64,000 nucleotides of DNA from Pseudobdellovibrionaceae bacterium (GCA_947444305.1 CANEZP010000017.1:33315-97314); one strand, 5' to 3'. Shown: positions 35,106 through 44,440, counted from the stretch's first letter. Notes: a model not told the origin generated them from the letters alone. Numbers and translations: made by a program.

Positions 35106-36011
35106 TTAGCGAGGGCTAAGCGAGAACGTAGAAATCAAACGCTCTTTCGTGTTGATGAGATAGTACGTGGTCTGGCCGTCGGCTTCGCGCGTGTAAACAC
35201 GGTCGGTGTTCTTCTGAAGATAGTTGGCGACTTTACGGAAAGCGGCCGCGATCTTTTCGCGTTTAACTTTGAGGCCCGCGGGGGGAAGCGCGGCGAAGTA
35301 CGCTTCCTCCTTCGCCAATGCCGTCCAAGCGGTCGTCAACGAAATCTCGGTCGTGCCCCGGCGTGCCGTATTTTCTTTCAAGTAATAGGGAAAAGATTCT
35401 TCAATCGTCGTGCGGTATTTAACGGTAGTGACCGACGGGCAAACTTCCGACTCGCTCGTGATGGGACCGTCGTCGTTCAACGCCGGCGCGACGACCGCAT
35501 TACACGCTTCGATCACGCTTTGCATCGCGGCCGGATTATCCGAATTTTGGTAGAACGAAACCGCGTTCGGGATCGTCATGGCCCAGTCTAGAATATAAGT
35601 GAACGTTTCGCCGTTCTTGCCGTTCTCGTCAACGGTGTCCGCCCAGGTTTGCTCGATGATCAGGCGCGGGCGGCCCTGATTGCCTTTAACCAAACGAACC
35701 GTGGTGACGTCGCCTTCACCTTCGGCACCCGGCTCGCACTCTTCGCAAGCCTCTTCGGCTTCGCCGCCGACGATCACGCCGTCCTTATCGATTTTTTCGA
35801 GCGCGTACACTCCTGCGGTGTGGCTGACGAAAAGGTGCAGCGCATTGTCGGCATCGAAGCGAATTTCGGCCGACTGAATGCTTGAAAGTTTATTCACCGG
35901 ATTTAATACGTAGCGGCCAAGAATCGCTTTGTCTTGTAATGAATAATCCGCGGCGAGCGCGGCCGAGGAAATTGTGCTGCAGAGAATTAGGGCGAAAATA
36001 AATTTGAACAT
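35106..36011 (-). CDS. Exported protein, unknown function
   Basis: 301 residues. ATG at 36011 has AGGAG five bases upstream and starts a signal peptide (MFKFIFALILCSTISSAALA). An upstream in-frame ATG at 36077 would bury it. The mature part begins with a beta-rich region (LGRYVLNPV..., EIRFDADNALHLFVS). An acidic cysteine cluster follows (EEACEECEPG), then a helical C-terminal half. It is divergent from the AAA-protease gene and converges on the preceding gene with 3 bases between stops. Family not recognised. Confidence 0.7.
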   Translation of the reverse strand: MFKFIFALILCSTISSAALAADYSLQDKAILGRYVLNPVNKLSSIQSAEIRFDADNALHLFVSHTAGVYALEKIDKDGVIVGGEAEEACEECEPGAEGEGDVTTVRLVKGNQGRPRLIIEQTWADTVDENGKNGETFTYILDWAMTIPNAVSFYQNSDNPAAMQSVIEACNAVVAPALNDDGPITSESEVCPSVTTVKYRTTIEESFPYYLKENTARRGTTEISLTTAWTALAKEEAYFAALPPAGLKVKREKIAAAFRKVANYLQKNTDRVYTREADGQTTYYLINTKERLISTFSLSPR

Positions 36012-36152
36012 GGAATCTCCTATTGAGTTGGCCCATCCTTTAAGAGAACGCGAGCCGCAATTCAATCGCCGCAACAAATTTTACTTTGAGGGCCTGCGTT
36101 CACTGAATCTACTTCAATTGACATTCTCATCTCCTTTTGTTGGTTATCGCCC

Positions 36153-39100
36153 ATGCAAAAAACTTTCGCTTACCTGCTCGCGTTCGCCGTAGCTTTGTCT
36201 ACCTCCATCAACGTTCAAGCGAGTGAGGAGAATCACCTCGCGCCGTACCAAAAGGCGCGCATCGTACGCGCAAGATTCGGCGAAAAAGCACGGCAAGACC
36301 TGATCCAAAAAGTAGTCGACTTACCGCGCGCCATCGGGAAATTCGTGGTGGGCCAGGATGACATGGCGGCCTCGATCCAAAGTCGTTTGCTGCAGTACCT
36401 GAATTCGGTGGGTACACGCGACGCCGAACCCATCGCGATACACCTCATCGGTTTATTCGGCGTGGGCAAAACATCAACCGTACGCGTGATGGAAGAAATG
36501 GGTTTGCCTGTTTACAAAATCGAAGCGCCGAAATTCCCCGGCGGTGATCAGGCCGCGCACTCGGAATACCTGCTATCGGCCGCGCTCGGCCGCGCGCTTG
36601 CCACGCGCAAATCGCCCGATTCTCCCCTAATCTTATTTATCGATGAATTGGATAAAGTTGCCGAAATCGATAAAGAGGGCAAGGAGTTGATGCAGCCGGT
36701 AATCAGCTCGCTCAACACTATCCTTTCCGAGGGCCGCGCTTACGACGCGAGTAATCCCGGTCAGCCGCATAATTTTTCGAACGTTTTCATCATGACGGCG
36801 ATGAACTTCGCACCGAACCATCTTAGCCATTTTTCCGAAACCATCTTGAAAGAGAAAAAAGATTTCTGGTCTTTCAGCGCCGATGACCTAAAGAAATTCG
36901 ACGACTGGGTTCGTTCGGGCACCGACTCGCTTTCGTCCGTGGCGAGATTATTGTCGGGCATGTACAAGGCAAATACCGTCGGTCGTTTGATCGCCGATAC
37001 GGTCGTGGCCAAAGTTCTCAGCAACGACGACTTCGATTCGATCGTCGCGCTCGCGAGTGAAGAGGTTAAAGCGCGGTTAACTAAAAAAACGGTTTCGGCA
37101 CTTACGATCAATTATTCGCCCGCGTTTATTGAGTTCCTGCGAAAATCTACCGTGTACGCCCCGGGGGGCGCGCGCGTACCGATTAAAGTTGTGGATCTGC
37201 TCGTGGAACAATTGGCTAGCATGTCGGTTCACGCCGATTTGGGGATGCCCTCGAGTTTAGCGCTACCCCGAACGATCAACATCGATTTTGAACCGGCTAG
37301 CGAAACCGCGCTCGTGCATATTCAAGCTTTCAAACGCTCAGGGGTGAACAAAGCGCTCGCCGCCGAAGAAACGATCCGCGTGCGCTACAACCGCGTCGCG
37401 CGCACGTTTGAGGTATCGCCCGAACTCCTCAAACCGCTGCCCGCGAAGTTCGGCCCGCAAGTGGCGAAGCTGGTCGAGCAGGACGCACAAAAACGTTTGA
37501 GCTCCGCAAAAATCGTAGCGGCACGCCAAGCCTTACGCAGTGACCGAAGTCTCGAAAAGCATTTAAATTTTGTGGTGGCCGACCAAGAAGATTTAGCGGC
37601 CGATCTCGATCAAATGCTCCACCTCTACATGAATGCGCTGAGCAAAGGCGTCGCCTACATCACGATTCCCGGCTTTACCGGTACCGGCAAAACGATGAGC
37701 CTAACGGCCGCCGCGCAAAAGCTCGGCATCCCGATCGTTAAACTAAACATGCAAGACTATTCAGGTGATTCGCAAGAGGCCGCCGACCGCTTCGCCGAGG
37801 ACCTGTTCACCCGCTTGGCCACCGCGCGCGAAGAAGCGAAAACCGACAAGATTATTCTCGCCCTCGAGGAGCTTGATAAGGTGAGCGAGATCGATCCGGG
37901 CACCGGCCTCCCGCTGACCCGACCCGCCCTCGGTCACGTCAAAGATTTACTGAACGACGGTAAGAAGACGATTTCGATCAAAACGTCGTTCGGGACCACG
38001 CAAAAAACGATCGATCTCAACGGGGTCTTCGTCGGGATCACGATGAACTTCCCGACTTCGCAGTTTGACATCAAAGCCGACCCGCGTGAGACGACGATCG
38101 AAGATATGCAAGGAATTGAACGCAAGGTTTTCGCTTCGCCCAAAGCGATCCGCAATATGATGAAGAAGTTATTTCGCGACGACACGGTCAATCGATTGAT
38201 GTCGGGCAAGGTGAGCCGCTCGCACACGCTTACGCGCGACGGTTACATAAAGATCATCACGCATCAACAAGCCTACGTGCGGACCGAGGTCAATTCGAAC
38301 CCGCACATCGCCGGTCACAACGCCGCGTTCTCCATCCAGATGACCCAGGCCTATCTCGATAATTATCTCGCCGCCGAAAGCATCATTCCCTCCGAAGGTG
38401 GCCGGCGCGCCGGTGCGAAAGCGCGTGATCTGCTGAAGGCTGATTTACTCGAAGCGATTAATCGCTTGCCGAAGGATTCGCCGCTCTACAAATTACCCGT
38501 AACTCTCTTGCTTGATTACGTACCCCGCGACGCTAAGAACCCGGCCCGCGTGCAACCGCACGCATTGCTCAGCGATGAGCGTGACATCGAACGACTCGGT
38601 CATGCGCATTTGACCGCCCTGGGAGATGTGCCACGCAAGTTAATATTTCCGCCGCGGCAAACTTACGGTTCACTCCTGCCCGTTCAGCTGCGGGTGGCCG
38701 GGCATGAATTCGGGCATGCACTCGGAGCTACGCTCTTCGGTTCGCGATTCGAATATATCCGCACGGCGCCGCTCGAACCCGGCGAAACCGGCTTCGTGAA
38801 AACGGTTTCTTGCGGTTTGAACACCACCGCCCGCGCCGTTACCGCCGATCTGCTTATGCAGGTCGGCGCCCGTGCCATGGAGCGGATCATGCTCGCGAAA
38901 AATCCCGCCGACCCGGCGGCGGTCTTGTCGATCGGCACCGGATCGAAGCAAGACAACATGGACGCGACCAAAACGCTCTGGCAATTGGTCTACGCCCTCG
39001 GCATGGATCCCAACGGCGGAACTCTCGAGCGAGGCGGATTAGGCGGTTGTTCACAAGACGATTTTAAAAAGCGCCGCTACTCCGTCGAGGAATTACCGCA

Positions 39101-39512
39101 CGCCCAAATCGAGGCTCTAGGTAAAGTGGTGCGTGATCTTGAGATATTTGTCGTTAATCAATTTCTTGATGCAAGGCCCGCCGCTTGGCTGAAAGAACGA
39201 ATCACTAAGTTAGCGCTCGCGGGCGAGATGAGCGAAGCCGAGTTCTACGAATTAATCGAGCAACCCTACCCTGGGCGCAATTCAGAATTCTTGGGCGAAC
39301 TTTCGGGCTTGCATGAATTCTTCGCGGGCGACATTCGCCCGGAAGACCCGAAGGTGGCCGCGGCGAAGACCGCGAAGCACGGTGAATCCGGCCTTACGCC
39401 GGTTGAACATATGGACGCTGCGATGGAAGCGTTGCAAGCTTCGCTCGAAAAGCACCTTCACTCTTGCGAAGTGGACCTCACCGTCGGCAAGCCCGCGGGC
39501 GTCTCAAATTGA
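36153..39512 (+). CDS. Exported tandem-AAA+ protein with FtsH-type (M41) zinc protease domain
   Basis: 1119 residues. Residues 1-24 form a signal peptide (TFAYLLAFAVALSTSINVQA). AAA+ 1: FVVGQDDMA, Walker A GLFGVGKT (100-107), Walker B LFIDELDK (D164, E165). AAA+ 2: Walker A GFTGTGKT (507-514), Walker B LALEELDK (E572, E573). The C-terminal domain has GHEFGHALGA (H851, E852, H855), and the TGSKQDNMDAT segment (D934) aligns with the third zinc ligand of FtsH in TGASNDIKVAT. So all M41 zinc ligands are present. FtsH itself has one AAA domain and is membrane-anchored with the catalytic part in the cytosol. Here there are two AAA domains and an export signal. No Shine-Dalgarno sequence precedes ATG. 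A TTGACA box is at 36118. Substrate and energy source unknown. Confidence 0.85.
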   Translation: MQKTFAYLLAFAVALSTSINVQASEENHLAPYQKARIVRARFGEKARQDLIQKVVDLPRAIGKFVVGQDDMAASIQSRLLQYLNSVGTRDAEPIAIHLIGLFGVGKTSTVRVMEEMGLPVYKIEAPKFPGGDQAAHSEYLLSAALGRALATRKSPDSPLILFIDELDKVAEIDKEGKELMQPVISSLNTILSEGRAYDASNPGQPHNFSNVFIMTAMNFAPNHLSHFSETILKEKKDFWSFSADDLKKFDDWVRSGTDSLSSVARLLSGMYKANTVGRLIADTVVAKVLSNDDFDSIVALASEEVKARLTKKTVSALTINYSPAFIEFLRKSTVYAPGGARVPIKVVDLLVEQLASMSVHADLGMPSSLALPRTINIDFEPASETALVHIQAFKRSGVNKALAAEETIRVRYNRVARTFEVSPELLKPLPAKFGPQVAKLVEQDAQKRLSSAKIVAARQALRSDRSLEKHLNFVVADQEDLAADLDQMLHLYMNALSKGVAYITIPGFTGTGKTMSLTAAAQKLGIPIVKLNMQDYSGDSQEAADRFAEDLFTRLATAREEAKTDKIILALEELDKVSEIDPGTGLPLTRPALGHVKDLLNDGKKTISIKTSFGTTQKTIDLNGVFVGITMNFPTSQFDIKADPRETTIEDMQGIERKVFASPKAIRNMMKKLFRDDTVNRLMSGKVSRSHTLTRDGYIKIITHQQAYVRTEVNSNPHIAGHNAAFSIQMTQAYLDNYLAAESIIPSEGGRRAGAKARDLLKADLLEAINRLPKDSPLYKLPVTLLLDYVPRDAKNPARVQPHALLSDERDIERLGHAHLTALGDVPRKLIFPPRQTYGSLLPVQLRVAGHEFGHALGATLFGSRFEYIRTAPLEPGETGFVKTVSCGLNTTARAVTADLLMQVGARAMERIMLAKNPADPAAVLSIGTGSKQDNMDATKTLWQLVYALGMDPNGGTLERGGLGGCSQDDFKKRRYSVEELPHAQIEALGKVVRDLEIFVVNQFLDARPAAWLKERITKLALAGEMSEAEFYELIEQPYPGRNSEFLGELSGLHEFFAGDIRPEDPKVAAAKTAKHGESGLTPVEHMDAAMEALQASLEKHLHSCEVDLTVGKPAGVSN

Positions 39513-39606
39513 AACGGTTCACGAAAACGTAAAGAATATCTCAGTTTCGACCTACGTCTAGCCGATAGGGAAATGGGCATCAACGCCACAGTCCCCGGAG
39601 GCTAAG

Positions 39607-41160
39607 ATGAAAGTCGCAAGTCGAATCGTCCTGATTTCTTTTTCGATCGCGGTACTCATGACCGGCTTCGCCAACTGTTCTAAAGTTGGCTTCGTGCAAG
39701 GTGAAGGCTCGTTGATCGGTCTCTCGGTCTTCGACGTGTTTAGCGCCGAAACCCACGCGCAGACCAAGAAAAACAAACCGGTGGATTTCGAACTCGCTTC
39801 GCTCAAAAAAGTCGGCCGCGTCAGCTTCGCGGAGTCTTCGGATCAAACGCGAATCGTTACGGCCAACGGCGTTTTTGAAGTCATCAATCCGGCCACGTTC
39901 CTCATCAAGTACACGCCGAACGCAAGCTTCGTCGGTCTCGACACCGTGCCGGTCTTCGTGCGCGACAACAACAACCTCGCTTTACCCAGCAATATCGTAG
40001 TGACGGTCGGAAATATCATCAGTCATCTGCAACCGGCCATGGCCGTTCGCGGAGTTTCTTGTTTAGCTTGTCACGCGAACGTTTCTTCGAACGTTCTTAC
40101 CGACTTAGGTTACGGTCCGAATGCGCAAGATCGTACTTTTTATTTGAACGCCCACAATTGGAAAAACGCCAAAATTTGGTCGAGCGGGTTCTACGGTGAG
40201 CACGGCGGCTCGGTCATCGCGGGGATGAATCTTGCCGGTACGGCGAAATTTATCATTCCGCAAGCCCCGATCCCGGCCGATCTGCAACCCGCCGCCAAGA
40301 TGGGCTCGGCGACGCTGAAGGATTATGTATCGCGTGCGCTCGCTTCGAGTACCTTCGCGAGCACCCGCACGGTTAGCGTCTTGGAAGCAAAATCGGTCAA
40401 GATTTCTCTGCCTTCGGCCGCCCGTCTGCGTGAAGTCTTCGGCAACCCCGCCGGCAATATGGTTTACGAGCGCGACACGCAAGCCTCGCCGCAACTGGCA
40501 GGCGTTGCCTACGATGCCACCCGCAAATCATTTACGATCACGGATATGACTTGCGACGGCGACTTGCTGCTCGACGGCAGCGTCGTGTTCAGGGATGCGA
40601 AAGTCCGCTCGGTTAACGGCTGCCGTATTTACGCAACCGGTTCGATCTTCGTGGACAAAGATTTAAAATCGATGGCGTACGACGGAAGCTCCTCGCAACA
40701 CAATATCCAGTTGATTTCAGCGGTCAGCGTTTGGCTCGGCGTCGGCGAAATGTATAAAAACGGGAGCCACTGTGATCCCGGAAGCTGGATGACTTCAAAC
40801 GAAGCCGCCGAAACTAATTCGATGAACGTACGCTTCAAGTTCATGGATAATTACGGCGCTTCAACCCGCGCCGCGAATCCCACCCAGATGATCGCGACGA
40901 TACGTGCCGAACTGCCGGGCGTAATGCCGCTCGAAGATGCGAGTTGCTCGGCCCCCGGCCGCGCCCGCGTGTTCTCACGTTTGCTCGTCGCCGCGCCTTG
41001 GGTGAACAGCCGCTTCAAAGGCGATTTTAACGGCGCGATCATCGCCGAGACCTCTTTGATGTCACTCGGCTCATTCATCTTCAGCTTCGACCCCGTCTTC
41101 CAATCGGCTTCCGTTTTGCCGAAGCTCGACGAAACGGAATTGCTCGACGTCCAACCCTAA
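39607..41160 (+). CDS. Lipoprotein with single CxxCH haem-binding motif
   Basis: 517 residues. The lipobox is GFANC with lipidated C24, and CGGAGG stands before the ATG. Residues about 55-137 look like a bacterial Ig/cadherin-type domain (YTPNASFVGLDTVPVFVRDN). A single cytochrome-c-type motif, C152-L-A-C155-H156, follows in a segment resembling the haem-binding part of c-type cytochromes. No later methionine ligand can be assigned. The C-terminal 300 residues are beta-rich (VFRDAKVRSVNGCRIYATGSIFVD), a pattern seen in adhesin-like solenoid surface proteins. Probably envelope-anchored. Its redox role is unproven. Confidence 0.75.
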   Translation: MKVASRIVLISFSIAVLMTGFANCSKVGFVQGEGSLIGLSVFDVFSAETHAQTKKNKPVDFELASLKKVGRVSFAESSDQTRIVTANGVFEVINPATFLIKYTPNASFVGLDTVPVFVRDNNNLALPSNIVVTVGNIISHLQPAMAVRGVSCLACHANVSSNVLTDLGYGPNAQDRTFYLNAHNWKNAKIWSSGFYGEHGGSVIAGMNLAGTAKFIIPQAPIPADLQPAAKMGSATLKDYVSRALASSTFASTRTVSVLEAKSVKISLPSAARLREVFGNPAGNMVYERDTQASPQLAGVAYDATRKSFTITDMTCDGDLLLDGSVVFRDAKVRSVNGCRIYATGSIFVDKDLKSMAYDGSSSQHNIQLISAVSVWLGVGEMYKNGSHCDPGSWMTSNEAAETNSMNVRFKFMDNYGASTRAANPTQMIATIRAELPGVMPLEDASCSAPGRARVFSRLLVAAPWVNSRFKGDFNGAIIAETSLMSLGSFIFSFDPVFQSASVLPKLDETELLDVQP

Positions 41161-41178
41161 TCACGCGGTCTGTTTTTT

Positions 41179-41220
41179 GCTCTACCCCTCGTAGATTCAC
41201 AAACGAGAACTGGGTAGAGC
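41179..41220 (+). promoter_or_regulatory. Two-part hairpin covering the ribosome-binding region of the caspase-like gene
   Basis: GCTCTACCC (41179-41187) pairs perfectly with GGGTAGAGC (41212-41220). Inside it CTCGT (41188-41192) pairs with ACGAG (41203-41207). The 3' arm GGGTAGAG is also the only purine-rich, SD-like sequence before the GTG at 41225. The fold could hide the translation start, or simply act as a weak terminator for the preceding lipoprotein gene, though no U-tail follows. Confidence 0.45.
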
Positions 41221-41224
41221 CGCC

Positions 41225-41824
41225 GTGCGGATAATTTTCATACGCGTGTTCAGCTTTTCCAGCAAGGATTCGTACGCTTTTATCCAAGATCTTAAATACG
41301 TTCATCGGGTTTCCGGCCCGATCCATCGCCTCGCGATCTTGGGGCACGGTGGCCCCGGCCATTTCCAAATCGGTAAAGAAACCATCAATGCCGAATGGGT
41401 GCGCCGAAACTGGGAAAGCCTTTTGAACCTGCCGGGCGATCTCTTCGCGCCCGACGCGATGATCATTTTGGTCTCCTGCGAATGCGCGCGCGGGAATATC
41501 ACGGACCCGCAACTTGGTACCGAAACACTGCGCAAAGTATTTTCGCTGTTCGCCGGTCAGGGCGCGACGGTTTACGCTTCACGCAAGGTTATCCTCGCTA
41601 ACTTAAACGGCTTCGAAGAAACGCCGGAACTCCTCGAGGCCCGCCGGTTACAAATCGAGGAGGAGCGTAATCAGCCGAAGCTTCCGGACTTGCTATTGGT
41701 GCCCGTGTTCGTGGGAGTGGCCTCGGTCGTCGCCATTAAAAATACGTTCGATGCCGTTTGGGTCGACCAGGAATCCAAACATGGCGAAGCCGTCGTCGCG
41801 ATTCCGATCGAGGCGTGGCGGTAA
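41225..41824 (+). CDS. Caspase-like (clan CD / DUF4347-like) small protein
   Basis: 199 residues from GTG 41225. The N-terminal 130 residues have the layout of a caspase-haemoglobinase fold: strand plus HG motif LAILGHGGPGHFQIG (H41), then strand plus cysteine IILVSCECARG (C85, possibly C87), then GQGATVYASRKVIL. This matches DUF4347 and CHAT-type domains, where the His-Cys pair is catalytic. A hydrophobic helix near the C-terminus (about 157-175, LLLVPVFVGVASVVAIK) may be a membrane anchor. No signal peptide, so the domain is predicted to face the cytosol. Target unknown. Confidence 0.65.
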   Translation: MRIIFIRVFSFSSKDSYAFIQDLKYVHRVSGPIHRLAILGHGGPGHFQIGKETINAEWVRRNWESLLNLPGDLFAPDAMIILVSCECARGNITDPQLGTETLRKVFSLFAGQGATVYASRKVILANLNGFEETPELLEARRLQIEEERNQPKLPDLLLVPVFVGVASVVAIKNTFDAVWVDQESKHGEAVVAIPIEAWR

Positions 41825-42023
41825 AGTGTGCCTTTGGCGGTATAACTGATTTGCCGTTGACGGCCGTCGAACACTTCGACGCTGTTTAGAAGTTCGTTGT
41901 TTCATTCCGATACCGTCTCGATTCAAGCCGCGCTAGTGCGATACGGCGGATCTCACAAAGATTCGTCCTCCCCCAAAGCGGACCCGGTTTTGCTTTTACA
42001 AAGCTTGGGGTTCAGGGGGGTTT

Positions 42024-42824
42024 ATGAAGAATCAAATATTTTTAAGCGTTGGCTTTTTAACGATGATCGCAACGGCGTTCACGAACTGCGGGCAAGACGT
42101 GAATTTTAACCAGCTTCCGGCGCTCGGCGGCGCGGGACTAGGCACGCCGAACGCCGAGATTTTGGAAAACTGCCGTAACGCTAAAGCGACGAGCCGTTTG
42201 CAAGTTCTTAACGAGAATGTGGTCTTCGCCGACACCCGTGTCGAAAGTGGGCGCGCTCAGGTTTGCGAGTGGAACGTGAATGATAATCTCGACAAGGTGA
42301 ACGATAAAAACCAAGCACGTTACGAACAAAATCACCGCTTAGGGCTGCCCGAGAAAGCCGTCGTATGCGACGTCAAGATGACGGTTCAGCGGCAACGCAT
42401 CGTCTACGACGATGTCTTCTTACTCTCCTACAACGGCCGGCTGATCGCCTCGAACGACAACACGGCGGTCATGAGTCACCTGACTCCGGAAGCCGCCGTC
42501 GCCGCTTCAAACGGGCAAAGCGTAGATCTTTTCAAGGCTGACTGGTTACAGTTCCGGGGCAGTCCTTTTCAAAACTCGGATCGCGATGATTACTGTCTGG
42601 GAAAAGAGCAAGGACTCGGTTCTTGCCAATGGCCGCTTACGCAAATCGAGGGTGATTTCGCCTTTGAATTCGCGCCCGAACTTTTAGTCGACATCGGAAA
42701 ACGTGAAAGCCCGACCAACCAAGTCCTGGGTTTTTCGGTAACGGGCGACAATGATGCGGCTAGTGACTGTTACCACAGTCCGATCAATTTTGACGTTAAG
42801 GTCGAATACTATATAAGTAACTAA
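42024..42824 (+). CDS. Lipoprotein of unknown function
   Basis: 266 residues with lipobox TAFTNC (C22) and GGGGGG before the ATG. The mature N-terminus is Asn/Gly-rich (GQDVNFNQLPALGGAG). The body has five or so further cysteines (LENCRN, VCEWNV, VCDVKM, YCLGKE, SCQWPL, DCYHS) that could form disulfides, and a beta-rich pattern. It is translationally coupled to the next lipoprotein (stop/start share one A). Family not recognised. Confidence 0.72.
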   Translation: MKNQIFLSVGFLTMIATAFTNCGQDVNFNQLPALGGAGLGTPNAEILENCRNAKATSRLQVLNENVVFADTRVESGRAQVCEWNVNDNLDKVNDKNQARYEQNHRLGLPEKAVVCDVKMTVQRQRIVYDDVFLLSYNGRLIASNDNTAVMSHLTPEAAVAASNGQSVDLFKADWLQFRGSPFQNSDRDDYCLGKEQGLGSCQWPLTQIEGDFAFEFAPELLVDIGKRESPTNQVLGFSVTGDNDAASDCYHSPINFDVKVEYYISN

Positions 42825-43981
42825 TGAATTATTCGCGACGTTCGATCTTCATCACCGTGGGCGCCTCTCTGATTTTGCTTGGGCTAATTCCGTTTCAGAA
42901 TTGCGGACGCCCAAGCAAAGTTTCCGACGTTACCGACGGCGGGCTTACCGCCGCGCCCGCAAAAACGCGTTTTTATTTCGGCCGCAACGGCGGCATCGAC
43001 GCGATTGAATTAGACCACGCGAGCGCTACGGTGACCCGTCTTTCATCGGCGACTTTCGCCGGTCAAACGGTGGGCTGGCTCGCTTACGACAAAACTTCGC
43101 GAAGCGTATTCGCCGCCGACGCCGGGAGCGCGGCAAAACTTGAACGCTTCACGCTCGATCCACTCACCGGTTCACTGACGTCGGTATTGGTTAAAGACTA
43201 TCTCCCGGGCATCGTTCATTTGTCGGTCGTGCCCATGCAAGGCGTGTTTCATTTGTTCGCGTCGAACTACAACGCGGGCACCGCGGGTTATCACACGCTT
43301 ACCGACGGCGCGCTTAACGCCGGTCAGTCGGTGAGCTTCGGCGCGACGGCCAAGACGCATTCATCCGCGTACGATCCTTCCCGCCGGCTGTTGTTTATCG
43401 CTACCCTTGGGTTGAATAAGATCCAAGTATTCCGCGTAAACGCGGGCACCATCACGCCGGCCGGAGATATCCCGGTCGATAGCCCACGCACGGTCGTGTT
43501 CGATGAGCAATTCGATAAGGTCTATGTTTCGACCGAGGCCTACGCCGGCAACAGCTTCATCAAGGGTTATTCGGTCACGCCGGCGGGTGCGAACTTTACC
43601 TTCACCGAAGTCGCTTCGATGCCGACGTCATTGATCGGTGCGGATTTGAAGGTGAATCACGCCCGTCGTTACGTCATGGCCACGTCGCGCGAATCGGGCC
43701 GCCAAGCGATCAACGGCATGCCGGTCAAACCGGACGGAACCCTCGACGCCGCACGCACAAGCTTTTCAATCTCGCTAAGCCAAGTGCAGCCTCGCTCACT
43801 CGAGGTGACCGACGACGGTGATTTTGCCGTTGTGGCGATGAATTCAAGCACGGCCGAAAATCTAGTGGTTTTTAAAATGAATTTTGATGCGCGATCGCAG
43901 TTCACCGGGAGCGCACGGATTTTCGCGCAAAAGATCGGTACCGAAGGTTACGTATGCGCAACTTCGGTACCGGTAAAATAA
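42824..43981 (+). CDS. Lipoprotein with lactonase-like beta-propeller
   Basis: 385 residues. The lipobox is IPFQNC (C27). The mature part has repeated propeller-blade patterns such as LAYDKTSRSVFAAD, SSAYDPSRRLLFIATLG, KIQVFRVNAGTITPAGDI, PRTVVFDEQFDKVYVSTE and SLEVTDDGDFAVVAMNSS. These are typical of the seven-bladed lactonase (6-phosphogluconolactonase, Pgl) family. Surface or periplasmic members of this fold are more often binding proteins than enzymes. I cannot place catalytic residues. ATG overlaps the previous stop (TAATG). Confidence 0.8.
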   Translation: MNYSRRSIFITVGASLILLGLIPFQNCGRPSKVSDVTDGGLTAAPAKTRFYFGRNGGIDAIELDHASATVTRLSSATFAGQTVGWLAYDKTSRSVFAADAGSAAKLERFTLDPLTGSLTSVLVKDYLPGIVHLSVVPMQGVFHLFASNYNAGTAGYHTLTDGALNAGQSVSFGATAKTHSSAYDPSRRLLFIATLGLNKIQVFRVNAGTITPAGDIPVDSPRTVVFDEQFDKVYVSTEAYAGNSFIKGYSVTPAGANFTFTEVASMPTSLIGADLKVNHARRYVMATSRESGRQAINGMPVKPDGTLDAARTSFSISLSQVQPRSLEVTDDGDFAVVAMNSSTAENLVVFKMNFDARSQFTGSARIFAQKIGTEGYVCATSVPVK

Positions 43982-43982
43982 T

Positions 43983-44372
43983 TTATTTTTGAACGCAGGA
44001 TAATTCGTAGGTGTTGAACGGGCCTTTATCGTAGCTCAAGCTAACTTGAAGTTTACGTTTCGCGCCGTCGAACACGAGGATCGCGTTAACCGTGCGGAAA
44101 GATTTAGTGCCTTCGCTTGCGAATGCGACCGATTTATCGGCGATCGTGTACGTGTCGTTTTTGACGACGACCGAAGCCGCGTCGACCATGAACCCGCTTT
44201 CGTAGGGCGTAAATTGCAGACCGTCCTCGAGGATGTTCACTTCAAAGTGATTGTCGCCGACCTTTTCGATATTGCCGTTCGAGCAGGACGTGTAGCCTTT
44301 AGCGACCGCGGCCTGCGCGTTTAAGCCGACCAATAAAGACAACAAGCTCACGACTGCAGAAACTTTTTTCAT
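43983..44372 (-). CDS. Small exported protein, unknown function
   Basis: 129 residues with a clear signal peptide (MKKVSAVVSLLSLLVGLNAQA) and GAGG before the ATG. The mature protein has two cysteines, one near each end (TSCSNG, ELSCVQ), which probably form a disulfide. Alternating strands fill the space between (FEVNILEDGLQFTPY, VNAILVFDGAKRKLQVSLSY). The size and pattern suit a small beta-sandwich or lipocalin-like fold, but no family is recognised. Monocistronic. Confidence 0.7.
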   Translation of the reverse strand: MKKVSAVVSLLSLLVGLNAQAAVAKGYTSCSNGNIEKVGDNHFEVNILEDGLQFTPYESGFMVDAASVVVKNDTYTIADKSVAFASEGTKSFRTVNAILVFDGAKRKLQVSLSYDKGPFNTYELSCVQK

Positions 44373-44440
44373 GAATACTTCCTCGGTTTATAGTTACGGT
44401 TTAGAATTGTTCTGTTCTATGCCTTAGATCAAAAAACAAA

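Noticed and set aside
36118..36152. Firm promoter call upstream of the AAA-protease gene
   Set aside because: A TTGACA box is present, but the matching -10 (around TGGTTAT) is poor and would sit only a few bases from the ATG, so I mention it only as a possibility.
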